Positions 44,588 to 53,951 of a DNA stretch of 64,000 nucleotides are shown here, piece after piece (within the stretch, counting starts at the first letter, position 1; each line of letters opens with the position of its first letter). A program made the translations under genes and the position numbers. The stretch is taken from the NCBI RefSeq assembly GCF_000209735.1, contig NC_021002.1, forward strand, positions 389,737-453,736, in the 5' to 3' direction. The notes beneath the pieces are model-generated. The model was not told the DNA's origin. It saw nothing but the letters and a program-made list of their open reading frames with translations, and made no database searches. The stretch is from Mycoplasmopsis fermentans PG18. Lineage in GTDB: Bacteria > Bacillota_I > Bacilli_A > Mycoplasmatales > Metamycoplasmataceae.

Positions 44588-45459
44588 AGTGAACCCCAAA
44601 TTCCGAACTTTTTGGAAAGGGGTTCATTTTTATGTAATTTTAATTTAAAAAAAGAAACAAATGAAATAGATATATAAATGGTTATTTTTGACTTATTTAA
44701 CTATAATAAAGGACTATACGGTTATAGACGTATTACATTTGTTTTAAGAAATAAAGAAGTAATGATTAATTATAAAAAGGATTAATAAAAGCATTAAATC
44801 TTTTTGGCAAAACATTAAGAAAAAAATAAGTATTCTTCATTCAAAGGTGATGCTCATAGAAATATTCCAAACTTGCTTTTAGATAAAGAAAATATCACAG
44901 AAGATTTCTTCAGATACAAAAGAAATTTTTCTAATGAAAAATATTTAGATATATGAGGAACAGATGTTACCGAATTTAAGTTAATAAATGAAGAAAAAAT
45001 ATATTTTTCTCCTGTTATGAATTTTAGGACCAGAAAGATTTTAGGTTATTCAATTACTAAATCTCCAAATTTAAGAATGATAGGAAAAATGTTAGAAAAT
45101 GTTGAAGAAAATGGTCATAGTTTAAACAATGTATTAATACATTCTGATCAAGGATGACAATACACTCATCAAGATTATATTGATTATTTGAAAGAAAAAA
45201 ACGCAATTTAAAGCATGCAAGAAAAGGAAATTGTTTAGACAATAGTCCTACCAAGTGTTTATTTGGTGTTATAAAAATAGAATTTTGATTTGGAAGAAAA
45301 GAAATTTAATAGTTTTAAAGAATTTAAAACCACTTTAGAAGAATATATTTCATATTATAACAATGATAGAATTGTTAATGAATTAAAAGGACTTAGCCTT
45401 GTTCAATACAGGAATAAGTCCAAACATAATTAAAAAGTCCAATGTTTGAGGTTCATACT
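44588..45459 (+). mobile_element. IS3-family (IS150-like) remnant A
   Basis: The left end TGAACCCCAAATTCCG at about 44590 and the right end AAAAAGTCC...GGTTCATACT (45432-45459) form imperfect inverted repeats. The 7-mer AGTGTAG occurs just outside both ends (44581-44587, 45460-45466) and may be a target duplication. At ~870 bp the element is much shorter than the usual ~1.4 kb: the orfA part and the start of orfB are deleted. The left end folds as GAACCCC/GGGGTTC followed by T's, right after mscL, and can act as a terminator. Confidence 0.75.
44680..45433 (+). pseudogene. IS3-family transposase OrfB, broken
   Basis: Pieces of an IS150-type OrfB lie in several frames: IIFDLFDYNKGLYGYRRI-like text near 44685, KYSSFKGDAHRNIPNLLL, the first DDE Asp in WGTDVTEF, the second in LIHSDQGWQYTH, and the C-terminal YISYYNNDRI near 45350. 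At least three frame breaks and stops separate them. It cannot make an active transposase. Confidence 0.8.
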
Positions 45460-45556
45460 AGTGTAGCTTTGTAATTTTTTTACCTTTTTTCACAAATTTT
45501 TCCATTTTCGCCTTTATTTATTACCAAAAAGAAAAGTAAAAAATGAAAGGAGGACT

Positions 45557-45799
45557 ATGAAAGACAAACAAATTCAATTAAAACCTTTAACAGAAGAACA
45601 AGAAGCAAACATTCATGGTGGATCAATTATTGCTACCATTTCAGGAATTGTTGGCATTTTAGCAACAATAGCTACAACAGTAAATGGAATTGTTAAAAGT
45701 CATAAATCACCTAAAGGCGAATTTAAAGACAAAACAGGAAGTCAAATTAAATGAGATAATTCTCCAGCAACAAATGGAAATATCTTTTATGCGTGATAA
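45557..45799 (+). CDS. Double-glycine-leader peptide, bacteriocin-like
   Basis: An 80-residue ORF with a very strong AAAGGAGG site. The N-terminus LTEEQEANIHGG fits the class II bacteriocin leader: Leu at -12, Thr at -11, Ile at -4, Gly-Gly at -2/-1, cleavage after residue 22. The predicted 58-residue product starts SIIATISGIVGILATIATTV, a membrane-active-looking helix, and ends in a polar tail with two TGA Trp codons. No C39 transporter or immunity gene is adjacent. It lies alone between an IS3 remnant and infC, with its own terminator. A bacteriocin, a signal peptide or a toxin are possible. Confidence 0.6.
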
Positions 45800-45805
45800 A
45801 AAAGA

Positions 45806-45828
45806 GCAGGGCAAAAGCCTTGTTTTTG
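45806..45828 (+). terminator. Terminator of the double-glycine peptide gene
   Basis: GCAGGGC-AAAA-GCCTTGT stem-loop followed by TTTTTG, 7 nt after the stop. Confidence 0.75.
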
Positions 45829-45886
45829 CTTTTTATTTAGCTAAAATTATTCAAAAAATATTTTGTTCATTATTTTAATAATGTGG

Positions 45887-46053
45887 TAAAATGAATAGGC
45901 AATATTTAATTGCAGAAAGAAGAATCTAATTCTCACCTGATGGCCAATAGCCTTGGGTTTATGCTACAATTAAAACCTAATTTTAAGTTTTATGTAGTAG
46001 AGAGTGGGAAACCACTTTTACTTTTATTTTTAAAAATTTATCTATAAGGAGTT
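45887..46053 (+). promoter_or_regulatory. infC promoter and attenuator-like leader
   Basis: An extended -10 (TGGTAAAAT, 45884-45892) is followed by a ~150-nt leader. CTACA..AAAAC (from 45964) can pair with GTTTT..TGTAG (to ~46000), and AGTGG-GAAA-CCACT (46003-46016) is followed by T-rich sequence, a terminator-like hairpin just before the ribosome binding site. infC-rpmI-rplT operons are commonly controlled by L20 through such leaders; that link is inferred. Confidence 0.55.
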
Positions 46054-46057
46054 TATT

Positions 46058-46696
46058 ATTCAACCACAAGGAAAAATGAAAAAACCAACAGCAGAACACA
46101 TGATTAATGAAAATATTCCATTTCAAAAAGTGTTTGTAGTTGGCGCAAATGGTGAAAAAGTTGGTGTTTTATCAACACGTGAGGCCATTGAAATGGCCAA
46201 AGAACAAAGATTAGATTTAGTTCTAATTAGTGTTCAACCTAAACCAATTGCCCGTATTTTAGATTATGGAAAATTTAAATACGAAAGAAAAAAGAAACAA
46301 AAAGCAGCTAAAGAAAAACAAACTGTAATTCAAAATCGTCAAATTAGACTTACTCCACTTATTGGAGAACATGACTTAAATGTTAAAGCAAGAAAAGCTA
46401 AAGAATTCTTATTAGATGGTGATAGAATTAAAGTAAGTTTGAAATTTAGAGGTCGTGAATCGGCTCGTCCTGAACTAGGTCACAAAACTTTAGAAAAATT
46501 TTACAAAGCTGTAGAAGACTTAGCTGATATTGCTAAAGAAGCAGAATTAGTTAATGATCGTTTCTTAGATATGTATTTGCAACCAAATAAAATCAAGGTT
46601 AATAAATATAGAAAAGAACATAACTTAGTAGATAAAAATTCAGATAGTCAAGATAAATGTGCTTCAGAAGAAGACACAAATGAAGGAGAGCAATAA
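46058..46696 (+). CDS. infC: Translation initiation factor IF-3
   Basis: A 212-residue IF-3. The start is taken as ATT at 46058: the AAGGAG site (46046-46051) is 6 nt upstream of it, and AUU is the classic rare start of infC, which lets IF-3 repress itself. The first ATG, at 46076, is 24 nt past the site. Core: [20 protein letters not shown] (N domain), the lysine-rich linker [12 protein letters not shown], then [20 protein letters not shown] and the C domain, with an acidic tail. First gene of infC-rpmI-rplT. Confidence 0.93.
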   Translation: MQPQGKMKKPTAEHMINENIPFQKVFVVGANGEKVGVLSTREAIEMAKEQRLDLVLISVQPKPIARILDYGKFKYERKKKQKAAKEKQTVIQNRQIRLTPLIGEHDLNVKARKAKEFLLDGDRIKVSLKFRGRESARPELGHKTLEKFYKAVEDLADIAKEAELVNDRFLDMYLQPNKIKVNKYRKEHNLVDKNSDSQDKCASEEDTNEGEQ

Positions 46697-46697
46697 A

Positions 46698-46886
46698 ATG
46701 CCTAAAATGAAGACTAAGAGTGCTCTTAAGAAACGTATTAAGATCACTGGAACTGGAAAAATTATGCGTGAACAAGCGTATCGTTCTCACTTAAGCCAAA
46801 ATAAAACAACTAAACAAAAACGTCAAGCTCGTAAATCAGTACAAATGCACTCATCAGATGTAAAAAGATTTAAAGCATTAATCTAA
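46698..46886 (+). CDS. rpmI: 50S ribosomal protein L35
   Basis: A 62-residue L35, [20 protein letters not shown] and a basic ending with [13 protein letters not shown]. The frame is open 13 codons further up, but MPKMKTK is the family start and GAAGGAGAG lies before it. One nucleotide separates it from infC. Confidence 0.95.
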   Translation: MPKMKTKSALKKRIKITGTGKIMREQAYRSHLSQNKTTKQKRQARKSVQMHSSDVKRFKALI

Positions 46887-46930
46887 TGCTTAACTTGAAG
46901 TTATTTAATTTATAATGAAAGGAAATTATC

Positions 46931-47281
46931 ATGAGAGTTAAAGGCGGAACAGTTACAAGAGCAAGACGTAAAAAATGACTAAAATTAGCAAAAGGATATT
47001 TTGGCCACAAATCAATCGGTTACAAAGTTGCAAAACAAGCAGTTGTTAAATCATGAACATATGCTTTTAGAGACCGTAAACAAATTAAACGTGAATTCAG
47101 AAAATTATGAATCGCACGTATCAATGCAGCAACTAGAGCTGAAGGTTTATCATATTCAAAATTTATTAATGGATTAAAAAGAGCTAATGTTACAATTAAC
47201 CGCAAAATGCTTTCAGAATTAGCTATTAGCGAACCTAAAACATTTGCAATGTTAATTAAAATAGCTCGTGATGCAAAATAA
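46931..47281 (+). CDS. rplT: 50S ribosomal protein L20
   Basis: A 116-residue L20 ([20 protein letters not shown], then [20 protein letters not shown] and [19 protein letters not shown]). Four conserved Trp residues are TGA, so no long standard ORF is visible. L20 binds 23S rRNA and in many bacteria represses this operon. GAAAGGA precedes the ATG. An IS3-type left end begins 24 nt after the stop. Confidence 0.93.
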
Positions 47282-47301
47282 TAATATTAAAATTCTATTT
47301 A

Positions 47302-47830
47302 AAATGAACCACAAATTCCGGACTTTTGGAAAGGGTTCATTTTTATACAATTTAAATTTAGAAAATAAAAAAGGAAGAAAATCTAAAATAAATTTAGACG
47401 CTCAAAAGGCAACAAATTTTAAAATCAATATTGAAAATAAAATAGAAAATAAGGATTTATTAATTAAACAATTAAAAGAAGAAAACAAAATACTCAAATT
47501 GGAAAACGCGATAGCAAAAAAAGTGAGTGCCTTGCTTCAATTGAAAGACTCACTAACAAAGAAAAATTCTAAATAACAATTGAACTAAAACAAGAATTTA
47601 AAAAGCTATTTTCTATTAAATCAATACTAGAAAAAATCAAATTGAAAAAGTCAACTTTTTATAAGATATTAAAATCAAAAAATAAACCTGACAAAGATAA
47701 AAATTTGAAAAAGATTATATTTGACTTATTTGACTATAATAAAGGGCTATACGGTTATAGACGTATTACTTTTGCTTTAAGAAATAAAGGAATAATAATC
47801 AATCATAAAAAAGTGTCGCTTATAAATGCG
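47302..47830 (+). mobile_element. IS3-family (IS150-like) remnant B
   Basis: It begins TGAACCACAAATTCCGGAC (a left end like remnant A), folding as GAACC/GGGTTC followed by T's directly after rplT. It retains the end of orfA with its leucine-zipper-like ENKDLLIKQLKEENKILKLE (to 47575) and the first ~80 codons of orfB (FDLFDYNKGLYGYRRITFAL). It is cut off near 47830, where IS256-type sequence begins. The right half is missing. Confidence 0.75.
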
Positions 47831-47857
47831 AGATATACTATTAAGGATTTTTTATTT

Positions 47858-49083
47858 ATGAAAAGAAAACCAATAAATCCTGTTATTGATGAAATAACAG
47901 AAAAAATTTTAGAAAATTATAATCCAGTTACTTCTGGTGATCTTAGTATGGCTATGAAAGAAGTATTTCAAAATACAATCCAAAAAATGATGAACAAAGA
48001 ATTTGATAATTTTATGGGTTATGAAAAAAATGATAATAAAGTTCAAAAAGAAAATTATAGAAACGGTTTTTCTAAGAAAAATGTTAATAGTCAATATGGT
48101 CAAATGGAAATTGACATTCCAAGAGATCGTGAAGCGAAATTTGAACCTATAATCATCAAAAAGTATGAACGTGATATTTCTGAATTAGTTGATATGGTAT
48201 TTGCTTTATATTCTAGAGGAATGTCAACAAGAGATGTAAGTGATTTTATGTTTAGCAAATATGGCGTTAATTATTCTCCAACACAAATAAGCCAATTAAC
48301 TAATGAAATTGTTGAAGATGCAAGATTATGACAAGAAAGAAAACTTGAAACATATTATCCAATAATTTATATTGATGCAGTACATTTTCATATTGTAGAC
48401 AATAATGTTGTAACTAAGAAAGCTACATATGTTATTATGGGCATTAATGGTGATGGACAAAAAGAAATTCTAGGACTTTATATTCGAGAAAATGAATCTG
48501 CAAAGTTTTGAATGTCTGTCCTAAATGCTCTTAAAAATAGAGGAATTAGTAAAATTGATATTATTTGCTCACAGATAATTTAAAAGGTATACAACAAGCT
48601 ATAGAAGCTGTTTTTCCTAATAGTAAGCAACAACGTTGCATTGTACATATGATTAGAAATTCTGTTAAATATGTTAACTACAAGGATATGAAAGAATTTT
48701 GCAAAGATTTAAAATCTGTATATCAATCTAATGATGCAAAAAATGCAATGGATAATTTGGATATTTTTGAAGATAAATGAGGCAAAAAATATCCTACATC
48801 TATTTCAATATGAAGACGGAACTGATCTGAAATTTCTACAATGTTTGATTATTCTCTTGAAATAAGAACGCTCATTTATACCACTAATTCAATCGAAAAT
48901 TTAAATAGCGTATTTAGAAAATATACAAAAACAAAAACGGTTTTCCCATCTGATGATAGTCTTTTAAAAATTCTTTTTCTAGCATCTCAACAAATCATAA
49001 AAAAATGAAGTAATTCAAGAATTAGAAATTGATCTAGCATTTTAAATGAATTTAAAATTATTGATTTTGAAAATGAAGAATAA
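47858..49083 (+). pseudogene. IS256-family (mutator type) transposase, frameshifted
   Basis: From ATG 47858: MKRKPINPVIDEITEKIL, FMGYEKND, YRNGFSKKNV and IDIPRDREAKFEP, then the catalytic Asp in YPIIYIDAVHF. A frame change near 48575 (one missing base) separates KIDIIC from LTDNLKGIQQAIEAVFP, which holds the second Asp. The third acidic residue is in TTNSIENLNSVFRKY. It stops at 49081-49083. Upstream the frame fuses to the IS3 orfB fragment. The right inverted repeat (to 49231, ending TTCTAAAC) is present; no left repeat is seen. A terminator-like hairpin (AAGATAATG/CATTATCTT) follows. Confidence 0.83.
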
Positions 49084-49271
49084 TTTTTTTAAATTTTAAA
49101 ATTCAAATTTTAAAAATAAGATAATGTTTTTTTAGGCATTATCTTATTTTATTCTGCAATATTATTAGGTGTTGATCTAAAGTTAATTCCTTTCTATTGA
49201 GAAAGGGAGAACTTTACACAAAATTCTAAACAATCTTTATTTTTTTAATTCAAATATTAAATTTCATTAAT

Positions 49272-52200
49272 TTATCAAATAAGTTTGCTGTATGTATTAT
49301 TACTTGTTGCAGTAAAGATATTTGATCATTTATCTCAAATTGAAACTGTTTCAGAAGACGAATTATTTTTCAAAATGTATTTCTCAGTGATTGCAAATTC
49401 TGATTTTCAGTACATTCTATTTCATATGTAGTATGAAGCATTAAAGTTTCCTAATGGGTTATCAAGAGTAAATTTAAAGATGTAATTTACTCATGAAATA
49501 GGTTCACCATTATGTTTTAATAAGAAAGTAGTTGAAGCATGATCTACTGTTCTTAAATATGAGAATAATGTATTAGAAAATGGCATATATTCAAATAGTG
49601 GGTTAGCACTATCATATTTTTCATTTGAATTGTAAGCAGATGATCTATAGTAAGGACCATTGAAATCACTTTCAGTTGGATTTCCATCTGGACCTGGAAG
49701 AGTGGGGAATGGTTCTTCTTCGCCATGAACTCAAACTCTATTTCTTAATGGATTATTTCCAATTGCGTAATGAGATTTGTTTTCTTTTCCACTTCATCTT
49801 TCTCATATTCCTTCATAATATCCATTGCTTGTTGGATTATTGTATTTAATGAAATCGAAGGCATATTTTATTTTGTAAAGAGCATCATTTAAATTAACAA
49901 AATTGCTTTGAAAATCATTTTTAAACATTATTTTAGAATCTGATGTTTTTTTGATATTTGAAAGCATTTTTTCAGTTACTGTCTTCTCATATTCTATTAA
50001 TTTGGCTAAAGTATATAGATCATCATGTCCACTTCAAATATCATTTTGTATTGCTTCTAAATAATCACGTGAATTCATATTAGGATATTTTTGATTTATA
50101 TATTTAACTGCTGGTGTGTTACCAAAAAGCCTACGGTTAATAATTGTATGTCAAGGCACATAATATTCATTTTCAATTTGTTCACCTTGTTCAATTTCAC
50201 TAGTACTATTTGTTATATCTACTCCATATCGGTGTCATGAATATTCGGCTCTAACTTTATCACCTTTAGAATTTCCTCAGCCTCCATTTGTGTTACCTTT
50301 TGAGTATCCTTCAGTATCTAAATCTGAAATATGGTCATATAGATGTTTTTTGCCTAGAGCTTTAGGTGTAGTTCAAATTTTTGATTTTTCATCTCAATTT
50401 GCATTATTTTCTGAGACAGACGTTGGTCTATACAATTTTGTTGGAGATCAGTATACATCACCATAATTGAATTTTTCATGTAATAAGTAAATTAGTTTGT
50501 TTAAGAAATATTCTCTTAAATCTTGAACGGCTAATAAATAATCATTTTCTAAATAATTTTTAATTGAATTAATTTTTGCAAAATCAACGCCACCATCAAG
50601 TTGTTGCAAAGCTTTTAAACCTTCACTATCTAATTTAGAAATTTGATCATTTTTAATTGCATTCATTTCATTTTTTGCAAAAACAAGTGAACTTTCTTGT
50701 TCTGAAGTTAATTTTGCTTTTTGTTCAGTTTTTGCTTTTTCTTTTACATATTCATTATAGTAATTAAGAACAGCAAATCATTTTTTAACAAAGTTAACTT
50801 TGTTGTCTTTATCAGCTTGAATAACACTAAAGTTTTCTGTAGAATTAACATTTTTATAAATTTCAATTGCAGCATCAAAAATTTTGTTTTTATATTCATA
50901 TACTTTAGAATCTACATTTGCTATTGCTGCTAATTTTGCATCCATTTCATTGTATGATTCTAAGCAAAATTGAGCTTCATTTTCTAAGAAATTACTATAA
51001 AGTTTATCTTTTTCATTAATTGATGAAATAAAACCATTGATTAAATTAATTTTTTCAAATAGTCCTTTAAATTTTTCTTTGTCATTTTGAATTTCACTGT
51101 TTTCAATTGAAGATATTTCTTTAGTTGATAAATCTGGTTTGTTATTATTAATATCTTCAATTGTTTTTTTAGCATCTTCGAATTGGTTTAATGTTTTTAA
51201 ATTAGCAAAAACATTTGATAAGAAATCAGCAATTTTTTTATCTGCATTGCTAATAAGTTTTGAAATTTCCTTAGGTTTTGAAGCAAAGTTATTAACTTTT
51301 TGTAAGTTTAAATCAGTTGCATTTTTAATAATTTCGAATATATCTAAATAATTTGTTTCATATTCTTTAAGATTTGAAATTACTTCATAGAATGTTGAAA
51401 TATTATTAATTTTGTTATCAATATCAGAATCTAAATTAGCTTTTAATAAAGGATCTAGTTTTGTTTGTATATCAATTATTGATTTATAAGAAGTTTCGAA
51501 TAAATTAAATTCATTTAATGTTGTTTTGTTTGCTTCTAATGCTAAATTAAATTCATTTAATCTTGATTTAATATTAACAAAGGCTTTTTTAAATCCATTT
51601 TTTATTGAATCTAATTCATTTTTGCTATTAACATAATCATTAATTAATTTGTTTCTACTTTCAATATACTCATCTCATTTAAAAGAACTCAATTCAATTT
51701 TAGATTTTTGTACAAATTGATCAATAATTTGTTTTGAGTTATTTAGTTTAGCTAATCTAATTGTTGTTTAAATTGAATCAACATTTGAAATATAAGCATT
51801 TAAAAATTCTTTAATAACATACTGAATAGAAGTTGTCAAATCATTTTCAGCGTTTAGAATAAATTGAATTTTGTTAATAAATTCATCTAATTTTTCAAAA
51901 GAAATTTGATTTGAACTTTCAATAAATGAGTTAAATTCATTAAGAGCATTAACAATAGGCGTTAATGATTTGCTGCTTAAGTCTAAAATTTGAGATTTGT
52001 TAAATAATTTTGTACTTTCAATTGTTTTGACAAAAGTGTTAACATAACGATTTATATATTCCTTTGTATTTCCATATGATTGTTCTAATGTTTTACATGC
52101 CTTAATAATATCTTTTATAATAACACTTCTATTTACTAAAACACCACCATTTTCTAAAATAACGTCATAATTATTAGAGTCAAATCTTGATAATAAAATC

Positions 52201-53087
52201 TTTTTAACAGCATTAATAGGATTTAAAATTGGAGAATTATTACTTGCAATAGTATTAGCATCTTCTATTTTTGCTGATAATTCTTCTATTTTATCTATGT
52301 TTGACATGAATTTTTTAATTAAGCCGTCTTTTTTAACATATTTTTTAATAATTTTGTCATTTCAAACATGAAAATCAGATTTAATAAAATCTGCTGCCTT
52401 ATTAATCATTTCAGTTGAAATGTTAGGTTTTGTGTTACTTGAAAGTGCTTCTTCTTCGATTTTACTTAAAGTGTTTTGATAATCTTTAATTTTAAGTTCT
52501 AAAGAATTTAATTCACTTTTACTATTAGCATCAACAAATTTTTCATCTGCAGTTTTTAAAGTTAATAAATCATTACTACGAACAACAAAATCTTGGATTG
52601 ATTTTTTGATATTTTCATATTCGCTTTGATTAATAACTTGTTTTGTTCTTTCTACCATTTCTGGTAAAAGATTTTGAATTATTTTCTTTTCATTACTATG
52701 TTTAACAGTTCTCATATAACTTTTGTTACCAAAGTGGTGACCAAGATGATATGAAGAGTGTTGATCAATAATTCCTTGTAAATCTTTAATAAGTTTTTCA
52801 TTTGAGTCAATTTGAGTTTGACACAAACTTAGTTCATTTCAAAGACTCGAAAGTCATGCTTCATTCTCATATTTCTTTCAAATTTCTTTTAATTTGTTGT
52901 CTTTTTCTTTTAATTTTTGATTTGATTCTTTAAGGTATTTAATATTGTTTTCAATTCACAACTTTTCTTTTTTATAGTTTGAATGGTCAACTGCATAACC
53001 AATTAAAGTACCGGCTGATACTGCACCAACAATCCCTGCAGAAATACCCATTGTTAAAGCTACAATTTTTTTTGTGCTATTTTTCAT
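49272..53087 (-). pseudogene. Large surface/coiled-coil protein broken by one in-frame stop
   Basis: From ATG 53087 (site TAAGGAGAC) the frame codes MKNSTKKIVALTMGISAGIV, an N-terminal membrane anchor/signal, then coiled-coil-rich sequence for 439 residues up to a single TAA at 51768. The same frame is then open, past many TGA Trp codons, to a stop at 49272, about 1,271 residues in all. The last ~390 residues change character: rich in Trp, Tyr, Asn and Pro. It is likely a large exported protein such as an adhesin. No family is recognised. Either a truncated 439-residue protein is made or the gene is dead. Confidence 0.6.
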
Positions 53088-53191
53088 AGTTGTCTCCTTA
53101 TATTTAATATAAAAAATTAAATTTTTGGGACATAAGGAAAATTATGTCATTATATTAAAATATTTATTGGACACTTTAAAGGTTAAAAAAC

Positions 53192-53763
53192 ATGAAAAAG
53201 AATAATAATTTTCTCGATATTTTTTTGAATAATATCTACTCAATGGTTCAATAAATCAAAGAAGTTATCAAACTTTTAAACAATATAAAAGGTACTTATC
53301 ATCCTTAAAAAAATGAAACAATGTGAATCAATTAATTATAAGGATGAATCGTGAATTAGCAAATAATAAAATTTCAAATAATACTAAATTAACTAAAAGA
53401 AACATATTTTCTTCTTTTTTAAATTGATTTTGCAAAATCACTAATACAAATACAGATGTTAAAAATGAACTTCTATATATAAAAGAAGAAAAAGACAAAA
53501 GACAAGCTATACTTGAAAAGGAATTCATTAAGCTTGTTGAAGAATTAAAAAGCCACAAAAACACTAAATTTAGTATCATTTTTCGTGTGTTTATTTCAAC
53601 TGGTATTAGAGTTGGATAATATAAAGAATTTATTAAAAACATTGATAAATTAGAAAAAAATTGAAGTTTTATTATTAAAACATTGAAAAACAACAATCCT
53701 ATATACTTTTGGATTTCATCAAAATTAGAGATGCATTTAATAGTTGTTAATTTCAAAAGTGAA
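53192..53763 (+). pseudogene. Xer-type tyrosine recombinase remnant
   Basis: Pieces of a site-specific recombinase: MKKNNNFLDIFLNN in one frame, then QRSYQTFKQYKRYLSSLKKW and NIFSSFLNWFCKI in the next, a Lys-rich stretch with EEKDKRQAILEKEFIKLVEE, and the box I arginine in FISTGIRVG. There a TAA replaces the usual Glu codon, and YKEFIKNIDK follows in the same frame. The C-terminal catalytic RHRH part is missing. Xer-like recombinases of this kind flip surface-protein promoters in other mycoplasmas. A TGG Trp codon occurs (IYFWISSKL). Confidence 0.65.
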
Positions 53764-53800
53764 ATCTCTAAAACCTAGGGGTCTCACTTTTGAAATTAAC
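53746..53800. repeat. Perfect 17-bp inverted repeat
   Basis: GTTAATTTCAAAAGTGA (53746-53762) and TCACTTTTGAAATTAAC (53784-53800), loop of 21 nt containing CCTAGG. It lies at the end of the recombinase remnant and touches the solo IS256 end. Confidence 0.8.
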
Positions 53801-53802
53801 AA

Positions 53803-53926
53803 ATTTTTAAAATAAGATAATGTTTTTAGGCATTATCTTATTTTGTTCAACAATATTATTAGGTGTTGATGTAAAGTTAATTCCTTTTTATTGAGAAATG
53901 GAGAAACTTTACACAAAATTCTAAAC
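53803..53926 (+). mobile_element. Solo right end of the IS256-type element
   Basis: About 120 bp nearly identical to the right end at ~49110-49231, including the AAGATAATG/CATTATCTT hairpin and the terminal ACACAAAATTCTAAAC. No transposase is attached. Both ends point the same way and bracket about 4.6 kb. Confidence 0.8.
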
Positions 53927-53951
53927 AGTCTCAAATTAATAGATAATATTA

